Positions 1 to 5,544 of a DNA stretch of 8,108 nucleotides are shown here, one piece after another. Under the pieces are notes generated by a model that saw only the letters and a program-made list of their open reading frames with translations, did no database searches and was not told the DNA's origin. Source of the DNA: Hyphomicrobiales bacterium (GTDB lineage: Bacteria; Pseudomonadota; Alphaproteobacteria; Rhizobiales; Afifellaceae); assembly GCA_013812985.1 (NCBI GenBank), contig JACCSN010000692.1, forward strand, positions 1 to 8,108. The letters run 5' to 3'. A program made the position numbers and the translations under genes. Each line of letters opens with the position of its first letter. The first letter of the stretch is position 1.

Positions 1-1044
1 GAGCGCGCCGGCGTCGAGCTTGGCGCGCAACGCCAGCCCGAGCCGGCGGCCCATATCGCCGAAATCGCGCGTCTCGCGGCCATAGACGAACTCGGCGACG
101 CCGCCGGAGAACATGATTCCGCCGACAGGGCCGAGGTCGCCGAGCGGCTCGGTGAGGTGCAGCGCCGCGACGGCGGCCGGCGGCGGCTGCTGGCCGAGCG
201 CCGCGACGAGAGCGGCGGCCATCCAATCCGCCACGCGGTCCATCGCTTCCGGAGCGGCGTGGTCGCCGAGCTCCCAATCGAACCCCGCTGCGGCCGCCAG
301 CCGCCGCCCCGTCGGCTCCAGCCTGACGATCCGCCCCTCCTTGTCGACGACCTGCAGCCGCCCGCCGATGTGGATCGCCGCCGTCTTGAGCACCCACCCG
401 CCCTCAACCAGCGCAAGCTTGGTCGTGCCGCCGCCGATATCGACGTTGAGGATGCGCTTGCCTGCGTCGTGGGAGACCCGCGCCGCGCCGGAGCCGTAGG
501 CCGCCAGCATCGCCTCCATGCGATGGCCGGCGGTGGCGCAGACGAACTCGCCGCCCCCCTCCGCCAGGAGCCCGGTGATCGCCTCGGCGTTCTCGCGCCT
601 GAGTGCTTCGCCGGTGAGGATGACCACGCCGGTGTCGATGTCGGCCGTGCCCAGGCCCGCCGCCGCGTAGGCTTCGTCGATTATGCCGCCGAGCTTCGCC
701 TCATCGATCCGCTCGCCGCGATAGGGCGTCAGCGCCACCGGCGACTGATAAAGGGTTTCGCGCGAGACGACGTGATAGCGGCTCGACAGCTCTTCGCCGA
801 GCCGGCGGAGGTGGATGCGCGAGAAAATGACCTGCGTGCCGGCGGAGCCGATATCCATGCCGACGCTGGTCAGCCGGACGTTGTCCTGGAGAAAGATGGC
901 GTTCTCCTCGATCGGCCCGGGATCGATGTCGTCATGGTCGTGGTCGACGTCCGGCCCGTGCTCATGAGCGCCGAACAGGCCCTCGCCGTAGAGGTGGTCG
1001 GCGATGGAGTGCCGGCTGTTCGGCGGCTTTTCTCGGCCTGACAT
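1..1044 (-). CDS. eutA: Ethanolamine ammonia-lyase reactivating factor EutA (C-terminus outside window)
   Basis: EutA is a cytoplasmic ATPase of the actin/Hsp70 fold that exchanges damaged cobalamin on ethanolamine ammonia-lyase (EutBC) for fresh coenzyme B12. The frame is open for 348 codons from ATG at 1044 and leaves the window without a stop. E. coli EutA, as I recall it, has about 467 residues, so roughly 130 or more C-terminal residues are missing. The phosphate-1 loop SVGMDIGSAGTQVIFSR is at residues 60-76. ILNVDIGGGTTK (phosphate-2) is at 198-209 and the adenosine-type FSGGVAEF at 312-319. All align by eye with the remembered E. coli protein. Oddly, about 58 residues precede the ATPase core, including a His/Asp-rich stretch (H26, H28, H35, H37 among many Asp, residues 26-41). 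There is no internal Met before residue 63, so the long start is favoured. A weak AAGGCGAG lies upstream. The gene follows the decarboxylase-like gene after 136 bp and probably shares its promoter. eutB/eutC would be expected just beyond the left edge (inference). Confidence 0.92.
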   Translation of the reverse strand, partial: MSGREKPPNSRHSIADHLYGEGLFGAHEHGPDVDHDHDDIDPGPIEENAIFLQDNVRLTSVGMDIGSAGTQVIFSRIHLRRLGEELSSRYHVVSRETLYQSPVALTPYRGERIDEAKLGGIIDEAYAAAGLGTADIDTGVVILTGEALRRENAEAITGLLAEGGGEFVCATAGHRMEAMLAAYGSGAARVSHDAGKRILNVDIGGGTTKLALVEGGWVLKTAAIHIGGRLQVVDKEGRIVRLEPTGRRLAAAAGFDWELGDHAAPEAMDRVADWMAAALVAALGQQPPPAAVAALHLTEPLGDLGPVGGIMFSGGVAEFVYGRETRDFGDMGRRLGLALRAKLDAGAL

Positions 1045-1082
1045 TTCCGTCTCGCCTTTAAGCCCTTCCCAAACTCAACCTC

Positions 1083-1118
1083 ATCCTGAGGAGCCGCGTG
1101 AGCGGCGTCTCGAAGGAT
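1083..1118. repeat. REP-like palindromic hairpin
   Basis: ATCCT (1083-1087) pairs with AGGAT (1114-1118). GAGG (1088-1091) pairs with TCTC (1108-1111) with one G-T pair. GCCGC (1093-1097) pairs with GCGGC (1102-1106) around a GTGA loop. The result is one long, slightly bulged hairpin in the gap between the decarboxylase-like gene and eutA. The wording TCATCCTGAGGAG...GTCTCGAAGGAT resembles a family of intergenic palindromes common in Bradyrhizobium-like genomes; this is from memory, not a search. Only one copy is in the window. It has no T-tract in either direction, so it is more likely a mobile palindrome or mRNA-processing/stabilising element than a classic terminator. Confidence 0.7.
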
Positions 1119-1120
1119 CA

Positions 1121-1174
1121 TCCAGGGTGCGCTGGAGGCGAAGCGTGTTCTGCATTCTCGGAACGGCCCCTGGA
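1121..1174. repeat. Second inverted repeat next to the REP-like hairpin
   Basis: TCCAGGG (1121-1127) and CCCTGGA (1168-1174) are perfect 7-bp complements flanking about 40 bases. The inner bases can form short stems: CGCT/AGCG, and GTTC with GAAC around TGCATTCTCG. The repeat directly adjoins the 1083-1118 hairpin and ends 6 bp from the stop of the decarboxylase-like gene. The two may form one composite intergenic element that would be transcribed in the 3' region of that gene's mRNA. Confidence 0.4.
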
Positions 1175-1180
1175 CCCGCC

Positions 1181-2173
1181 TCAGATCTTGAACGCTTCGA
1201 GCGTCTCCGGCGCGAAGAGCTCTTCCGGCTGGAGCTGCCGTTTCGAGAGCCCCTGCTCGAGATGGTAACGGAGGAAAGTCGCCAGCACCTCGCGGTTCTT
1301 CTCAAGGCCATACGGCCAGAAATCGTCGCCCATGTCGCGCCGCGCCTCTTCGTAATGCGCGTGCGCCCAGGGCAGCATCGCCTTCTGCGCCGCCGTTTCG
1401 GCCAGATCGCGATAGGTGAGCATCTGGGCTTGGGCGAACGCCTTGAACAAGGACTGCGCGACCCAGCGGTTCGCCTCATAGACGTCGCGCCGGATAACGA
1501 CGGTATGCATGATCGGAAAGATGCCGGTCGAGCGGAAGTAGTCGCGCTCCACCGCGCGGTAGTTCTCGAACAGCCGGCGGACCTTCCCGCCGTCAGTGAG
1601 ATAGGTGGATGGCGTGCGGGCGGTGAACAGCGCGTCGATCTCGCCGTCGCGCAGCATGGATGCAAGCGTCTGTTCCGGGCCGATCCGCTCGACCCTGATG
1701 CTTTGGGGCAAGTCGAGCTTGATCTTCTCGGAGCGGTTCGGCTCCTCCTCGCCGCCGGTGACGTGGGTGACGGAATCCACCGGGACGCCGTAATGCTCGG
1801 CGAGGATGCCGCGGATCCAGACCGGCGCGGTCATCTGGTATTCCGGGCTCCCCGCCCGCTTGCCGATCAGGTCCTTCGGCTCGGCGATGCCCGCCCCCGC
1901 GTGAACGAAGATCGAGGCGTGGCGGAAGAAGCGCGACGGGAAGACGGGAATGGCGACGAAGGGCCTATCCTCCTTGCCTAGCGAGACCGCGTACGAGGAG
2001 AGCGACATTTCCGCGATGTCGAACTCCCTGTAGCGGAGCATGCGGAAGAACGTCTCCTCCACCGGCATGGAGAGGTAGGTGAGGTCGATGCCGTCCGGCT
2101 GGACGGTCCCGTCCGCGAGCGCCCGCGTGCGGTCGTAGTTCCAGCAGCCGAGCGTCAGCCTGAGTTTTGACAT
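1181..2173 (-). CDS. 4,5-dihydroxyphthalate decarboxylase-like protein (periplasmic-binding-protein fold)
   Basis: This 330-residue protein resembles proteins annotated as 4,5-dihydroxyphthalate decarboxylase (Pht5-type), which convert 4,5-dihydroxyphthalate to protocatechuate and share the fold of solute-binding proteins. Family-like signatures by eye: an N-terminal strand LRLTLGCWNYDR (4-15), FPSRFFRHASIFV (78-90), ARTPSTY (185-191) and the highly characteristic TGIFPIMHTVVIRRDVYE (216-233). Length is normal for the family. The N-terminus has no signal peptide or lipobox, so it is cytoplasmic, which argues for an enzyme or sensor and against a transport receptor. Many members carry this name without biochemical proof, so the substrate is unproven. 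The ATG at 2173 has AGG about 8 nt upstream and sits some 15 nt below the predicted transcription start of the 2195-2223 promoter, which supports this start. It is the first gene of a unit that continues into eutA. Confidence 0.8.
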   Translation of the reverse strand: MSKLRLTLGCWNYDRTRALADGTVQPDGIDLTYLSMPVEETFFRMLRYREFDIAEMSLSSYAVSLGKEDRPFVAIPVFPSRFFRHASIFVHAGAGIAEPKDLIGKRAGSPEYQMTAPVWIRGILAEHYGVPVDSVTHVTGGEEEPNRSEKIKLDLPQSIRVERIGPEQTLASMLRDGEIDALFTARTPSTYLTDGGKVRRLFENYRAVERDYFRSTGIFPIMHTVVIRRDVYEANRWVAQSLFKAFAQAQMLTYRDLAETAAQKAMLPWAHAHYEEARRDMGDDFWPYGLEKNREVLATFLRYHLEQGLSKRQLQPEELFAPETLEAFKI

Positions 2174-2194
2174 CTGGTTCGCCTGCCAAATCCA

Positions 2195-2223
2195 ATTATA
2201 CCGAACGGGGTTCGAGCTTGCAA
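2195..2223 (-). promoter_or_regulatory. Strong sigma70-like promoter for the decarboxylase-like gene and eutA
   Basis: Read on the minus strand, TTGCAA (2223-2218) is followed by a 17-bp spacer and a perfect TATAAT (2200-2195). The predicted start of transcription near 2188 leaves a 5' leader of about 15 nt with an AGG-containing ribosome site before the ATG at 2173. The -35 matches TTGACA at four of six positions. A consensus -10 at ideal spacing immediately before a gene is uncommon in a GC-rich alphaproteobacterium. In the rest of the gap (2224-2413) I see only a short CCGCG/CGCGG stem at 2267-2281 and no gene. Confidence 0.65.
2202..2214. promoter_or_regulatory. Inverted repeat in the promoter spacer, candidate operator
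   Basis: CGAAC-GGG-GTTCG is a perfect 5-3-5 inverted repeat lying entirely between the -35 and -10 elements. A protein bound here would block RNA polymerase. Short palindromes with GTTCG-like halves are known among operators of IclR-family regulators of aromatic catabolism (the PcaR/PcaU/PobR group), and an IclR-family gene lies 2.5 kb away at 4665-5483. The link to that regulator is inference. A 13-bp palindrome alone could be chance, but its position makes that less likely. Confidence 0.4.
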
Positions 2224-2413
2224 ATCGGGTGCGGGACCTTTCGCCGATGGGAGCTCAATGCCCTTGCCGCGATAAGCGCGGGGATGCTGGCGGCAGGGAC
2301 GGCGTCGAAGCTCGCAAGTTTCGGACCGTCGTGGGCCTGATCAGCCGGCAGATTGGATGTCGATGACTCATGAACGGAGAGTGTTCAGTTGTTTCATGTC
2401 ACCCTGCCAGGGC

Positions 2414-3415
2414 CTACATATCTCGCACGCAAGCCCATAATCCTTTGTTCAAGCGCCCAAGCTGATCAATCTCTGACGGTTGCGCCGTGGCGATATCAAA
2501 CGCATTGTACGGCCTCAGGGTTTGCTGCGCGAATACATGTTTCCACATCTTGCCCCAGGCGCGACGGGCGAACTTCTCTCGCTCGAGAGAGACGTGTTCC
2601 TCGATCTGTTGATACAGCGCCTCGTCAACGCCTTGAAAGGGCGGCTCCGGCGTTTCTTTGGCGACTAGTCTGAAGAGCGTTTTCTTCAACGAATTCTGCT
2701 GCTTTAAGGACAGGGTATTGCCGCGTTTCTTCACTCTTTTCATCGTCGCGAGGGCTGCCTCAATCGCGATCGGCCCCACGGATTCGTTGACGCGCTGTTC
2801 CGGCCCGAGATTCACGATGTTTTCGGATGACAAGCCGATTTCGGAAAGCAAATGGCGGACCACGCCGTCGCGCCGTACTTGCTGATCATATGGAAGAAAG
2901 CGCATCGCGATCCCCGGATCGCGCGCCAACGTCCTGTATGATTGATAATTGCGAAGCGATGCGTCCATGCGGCCCTTCGTCACCTCCTTTATTGATTCTC
3001 CCACTTTGAAGCTTTTGACGTTCTGCGCATAGGATGCATTGATCAAGTCGACGTCCGACCTGACGTAGATGATGATCGAAACCGCGCGGCGGTACTCCTG
3101 AAAGAGACTGATGATGCCGCTTCGACTACCTTCCCTCCCGAGGATGCTCGACAGGTATTCGGCTGATATGATGACGTCACAATCGGAGTTGCTGGTAAGT
3201 TCTTTCTCGAGCTGGCTTCGGGCGTCGTTGCGTTCACTCGCCGTCCGGCTTAATAATTGCAGCACCAATCTTCCGTGGTTGCCGCTGTTGCCCAACCCAG
3301 TCGCGGGATACAGATATCCCAAGCGCAGCAACGCCTCCCGATGGTCGGCGCAGAACCTTTGGACCGCTGATGTCCCGGTCTTGTGCTGCCCGGCATGAAG
3401 GATGATCCGTTTCAA
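2414..3415 (-). CDS. Sulfotransferase-like protein
   Basis: Sulfotransferases move a sulfuryl group from PAPS to a carbohydrate, lipid or protein acceptor. Numbered from TTG at 3415, the protein has 333 residues and begins MKRIILHAGQHKTGTSAVQ. That is the typical start of bacterial sulfotransferase-family proteins, with the 5'-phosphosulfate loop (HKTGTSA, 11-17) close to the N-terminus. A second block, IIYVRSDVDLINASYAQ (115-131), offers the Arg and Ser of the 3'-phosphate site (R119, S128). SAEYLSS is at 84-90. The C-terminal third is Lys/Arg-rich and not family-specific. An upstream TTG at 3625 would add 70 residues without family character and with no in-frame ATG, so I reject it. Two hand-counted 60-bp samples gave 52-55% GC, against 60-72% in samples from neighbours, which suggests acquisition by transfer. 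The acceptor is unknown, and the gene has no evident tie to the cluster. Confidence 0.75.
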   Translation of the reverse strand: MKRIILHAGQHKTGTSAVQRFCADHREALLRLGYLYPATGLGNSGNHGRLVLQLLSRTASERNDARSQLEKELTSNSDCDVIISAEYLSSILGREGSRSGIISLFQEYRRAVSIIIYVRSDVDLINASYAQNVKSFKVGESIKEVTKGRMDASLRNYQSYRTLARDPGIAMRFLPYDQQVRRDGVVRHLLSEIGLSSENIVNLGPEQRVNESVGPIAIEAALATMKRVKKRGNTLSLKQQNSLKKTLFRLVAKETPEPPFQGVDEALYQQIEEHVSLEREKFARRAWGKMWKHVFAQQTLRPYNAFDIATAQPSEIDQLGRLNKGLWACVRDM

Positions 3416-3459
3416 TTGGAGACGCTCGTATCTGATGTAAACTTGTAGATTGTTGCCAT
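3412..3459 (-). CDS. Possible 15-residue leader peptide coupled to the sulfotransferase start
   Basis: ATG at 3459 opens a 16-codon frame (MATIYKFTSDTSVSN, then TGA) preceded by a good ribosome site, AAGGG (3469-3465), at 5-nt spacing. Its stop (3414-3412) overlaps the TTG start of the sulfotransferase (3415-3413) as TTGA, the usual arrangement for translational coupling. The TTG itself has only a weak ribosome site. Alternatives are an ancestral ATG start displaced by a frameshift, or chance. No peptide evidence is possible from sequence alone. Confidence 0.3.
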   Translation of the reverse strand: MATIYKFTSDTSVSN

Positions 3460-3517
3460 ACCGACCCTTGGTTTCGTGGTCTAGAAATTTCGTAATGCTT
3501 GTGCAGGGCGGTCGCGT

Positions 3518-3529
3518 CGCGATATCGCG
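3518..3529. repeat. Perfect 12-bp palindrome CGCGATATCGCG
   Basis: This fully self-complementary dodecamer lies in the roughly 220-bp gap (3416-3635) between the oxidoreductase stop and the sulfotransferase start. It could be a regulator site for the sulfotransferase or a remnant of the insertion boundary. No clear -35/-10 pair accompanies it. Apart from this and the mini-ORF I see no feature in the gap. Confidence 0.25.
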
Positions 3530-3635
3530 CGAGAATTGCAGGCTCCAAGAAGGGCGGCGCTGTTGGGTTTTTCGGGGTTGTGTGCGACGGTGCTCAATCT
3601 CGGCGGCGCGGTCGTTGCAAGTCAAGCCCCGCCGG

Positions 3636-4649
3636 TCAGTAGAACTGGTCGAAATGCACCTGGTCCGGCGGGACCCTCATCTCCCAGAGCATGGCCTGCA
3701 TGGCCTTCGCCATGGCCGGCGGGCCGGCGAAGTAGATCTCGAAGTCCGGCAGGCGTTCGCCGAAGATCTCGCGGGTCGCCTCGTGGATCAGGCCGGAGCG
3801 GCCTTCCCACGCGCCGCCTCCCTCATCGTCAGGCCGGGAGACGCAGGGGTGATAGTGGATGCGCTCGCCGAAGCCCGGCAGGTCGCGAAGCATCGGCTCG
3901 CCGCAAATATCCCGCGCCGCCCGGCCGCCATAGACGAAGTGGATGGAACGGCCGTTGAGCGTTTCGGCCCTGGAAGCGGCGCGGGCGATGGAAACCATCG
4001 GCGACAGGCCGGAGCCGCCGGCCAGGCAGAGAATGTCGCGCGGCCGCCCCTCGCGCAGATACGCCATGCCGTAGGGTCCGTCGGCGTCCACGACGGCCCC
4101 TGGCTGGAGCGTTTCGAAGAAGTGGCGCGACCCAAGGCCCTGCGGCACGAGCTTGATGAGGAAATGCCATTCCGCGCCGCTCTGCGAGACGTTGCACATG
4201 GAATAAGCGCGCGCGCCGGTCACCTCCGGCAGGTAGAAGAGGGCGTATTGGCCGGGCAGGAAGGGCGCCGGCTCGCTCAGGCGGAAGCGGAATTCCCGGA
4301 TATCGTGCGTGACCTCCGAGGCCTCGAACATCTCCGCCTTGAGGCGTTTTGGCTGGTGCCGGCTTTTGTAATGGTCGCTGAGGCTGACCCTGACGCGGCA
4401 CTCGCCGAGCGGCTGCGCCTGGCAGCCCAGATAGCGGTTGCGCTTGCGGTCCCGCTCCGTCCAGGCCGGCGCCGCCTCGCGCCGATGAACGACCTCGCCG
4501 GAAAGGAGCTCGAAACGGCAGCTGCCGCAGGCGCCGACATTGCATTCATAGGGAAAGCCCAGCCCGGCCCGGAGCGCGGCGCGGAGGACGCTGTCGTCGT
4601 CCGGGCAGTCGTAGGCCGTCTCGCTCGGGAGAATGGTGATCTGAGGCAT
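3636..4649 (-). CDS. [2Fe-2S] ferredoxin-NAD(P)H reductase, oxygenase electron-transfer component (TmoF-like)
   Basis: This 337-residue protein passes electrons from NAD(P)H through FAD and a [2Fe-2S] cluster to a partner oxygenase. An N-terminal plant-type ferredoxin domain (1-90) has Cys36, Cys41, Cys44 and Cys76 in the C-x4-C-x2-C...C pattern. An FAD-binding barrel follows, with RAYSM (147-151). An NAD(P) domain has GGSGLSP (211-217) and FAGPPAM (307-313). The ferredoxin-first order and length fit reductases of toluene, phenol and related monooxygenases (TmoF, DmpP types) and of some ring-hydroxylating dioxygenases. The Cys usual in the CGPPxM motif is Ala308 here. The start ATG at 4649 lies 15 bp after the IclR stop, so the gene is probably cotranscribed with it. 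No oxygenase is present in the window, so the partner is outside or unlinked. Aromatic or alkane hydroxylation is the family expectation, but the substrate cannot be read from this gene. Confidence 0.88.
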   Translation of the reverse strand: MPQITILPSETAYDCPDDDSVLRAALRAGLGFPYECNVGACGSCRFELLSGEVVHRREAAPAWTERDRKRNRYLGCQAQPLGECRVRVSLSDHYKSRHQPKRLKAEMFEASEVTHDIREFRFRLSEPAPFLPGQYALFYLPEVTGARAYSMCNVSQSGAEWHFLIKLVPQGLGSRHFFETLQPGAVVDADGPYGMAYLREGRPRDILCLAGGSGLSPMVSIARAASRAETLNGRSIHFVYGGRAARDICGEPMLRDLPGFGERIHYHPCVSRPDDEGGGAWEGRSGLIHEATREIFGERLPDFEIYFAGPPAMAKAMQAMLWEMRVPPDQVHFDQFY

Positions 4650-4664
4650 ATCGCTTCGCGTTCC

Positions 4665-5483
4665 CTAACCTGCCGCCCGCGCTCGCACGCGGTAGCCGAG
4701 GCGCGCCGAGATCGCGTCAGCGGTCCGCACCACGTTCGGCGCGAACGCGGCGATGGCTTTCTTCGACAATCGCTGCACCGGGCCGGCAACGCCGACAGCC
4801 GCGACGATCGCCCCAACGCCGTCGCGGACAGGGGCGGCGATGCAGCGCATCCCGATCTCGCTCTCCTCGTCCTCCACCGCATAGCCACGCTGCCGAACCT
4901 CGCGCAAGGCGGAGCGGAGCCCGGCTGGATCAATGTTGGTGCGCGGCGTGCGCGCCGTGAGCCCGCTCGCGATGACGACCTCCACGACGTCGTCGTGCTG
5001 GTAGGCGAGCATCGCCAGCCCTTCGGCCGTGCAATAGGCGGGCTTGCGGACGCCCACATCGGAACGGGCGCGGACCGCCTGCCGGCTCTCCAGATTGTAG
5101 ACGAACATGATCTGGTTCTGGTTCAGGATGGCGAGGTGCACGGTCTCGTTGGTAAGTTCCCTGAGCTCGACCAGAAACGGCTTGGCCTCGTTGGAGACGT
5201 TCATGCGCTGGCGGACCAGCGCGCCGAGCCGGAACAGCGTGATGCCAAGCCGGTATTTCTCGTTCTCCGGGTTCTGCTCCAGAATGCCCTCGGCGACGAG
5301 CGTGACGGCCAGGCGGTGCACGGTGCTCTTGGCGATGCCGAGCCGTTTCGAAAGCGCGCTGACGCCGATCTCCTCCTCCTCCTCGGAGAAGGCGTTGAGC
5401 AGCCGGAAGGCGGTCGCGACCGAGGAGAGCCGCGTCTTGCTCTCCGGCCCTGAGCCTTTCGGGAATTCGACCCGCTTGTCCAT
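4665..5483 (-). CDS. IclR-family transcriptional regulator
   Basis: This 272-residue dimeric DNA-binding protein senses a small metabolite, and the family commonly controls catabolic operons. The N-terminal winged helix-turn-helix covers about 18-80, with LSKRLGIAKSTVHRLAVTL (44-62) as the recognition segment. The effector-binding domain follows, with the family blocks KPAYCTAEGLAMLA and, near the C-terminus, IGMRCIAAPVRDGVGAIVAA. Length is normal. ATG at 5483 is supported by AGGGG (5494-5490) at 6-nt spacing. A run of five Glu (34-38, GAG repeats at 5370-5384) lies before helix 2, where family members are often acidic. Unusually for this family it is not divergent from its presumed targets. 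It sits between the GTPase (61-bp gap) and the reductase (15-bp gap), so it may control its own operon and the separate promoter at 2195-2223 (inference). Confidence 0.92.
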   Translation of the reverse strand: MDKRVEFPKGSGPESKTRLSSVATAFRLLNAFSEEEEEIGVSALSKRLGIAKSTVHRLAVTLVAEGILEQNPENEKYRLGITLFRLGALVRQRMNVSNEAKPFLVELRELTNETVHLAILNQNQIMFVYNLESRQAVRARSDVGVRKPAYCTAEGLAMLAYQHDDVVEVVIASGLTARTPRTNIDPAGLRSALREVRQRGYAVEDEESEIGMRCIAAPVRDGVGAIVAAVGVAGPVQRLSKKAIAAFAPNVVRTADAISARLGYRVRARAAG

Positions 5484-5495
5484 CAGCCGCCCCTA

Positions 5496-5506
5496 CCCGG
5501 AACGGG
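5496..5506. promoter_or_regulatory. Short inverted repeat upstream of the IclR gene, weak candidate operator
   Basis: CCCG-GAA-CGGG is a 4-3-4 inverted repeat directly upstream of the IclR ribosome site. It contains GAACGGG (5500-5506), which also occurs in the promoter-spacer palindrome (2203-2209). Autoregulation is common in IclR proteins, so a shared core is suggestive, but a 7-bp match in GC-rich DNA can arise by chance. No convincing promoter accompanies it. Confidence 0.2.
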
Positions 5507-5544
5507 ACGAAGGCTGCTGGGCTGACAAGTGTGAGGACCGTCGA

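Noticed and set aside
157..1041. Plus-strand open frame of 294 codons
   Set aside because: It is antisense to eutA, whose phosphate and adenosine motifs are unmistakable on the minus strand.
2198..2384. Minus-strand frame of about 57 codons without a start, running through ADQAHDGPKLASFDAVPAA
   Set aside because: It has plausible-looking residues but no start codon, no ribosome site and no recognised homology. It may be a gene remnant, but the evidence is insufficient.
2402..2412. CCCT-GCC-AGGG stem just after the sulfotransferase stop as a terminator
   Set aside because: The stem is only 4 bp and no T-tract follows on the minus strand, so a rho-independent terminator is not supported.
3416..3625. 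Extending the sulfotransferase to a TTG at 3625 (403 residues)
   Set aside because: The extra 70 residues contain no ATG and no family-like sequence. Homology begins exactly at MKRIILHAG, read from the TTG at 3415.
5370..5384. Five GAG repeats in the IclR gene as a slippage-prone phase-variation tract
   Set aside because: A trinucleotide repeat would only change the number of Glu residues, and acidic runs are common at this position in the family.
3450..5453. Plus-strand open frame of 667 codons
   Set aside because: It runs antisense to the reductase and IclR genes, both of which carry clear family motifs. The product is Arg/Ala/Asp-rich without recognisable domains, the usual shadow of GC-rich coding DNA.
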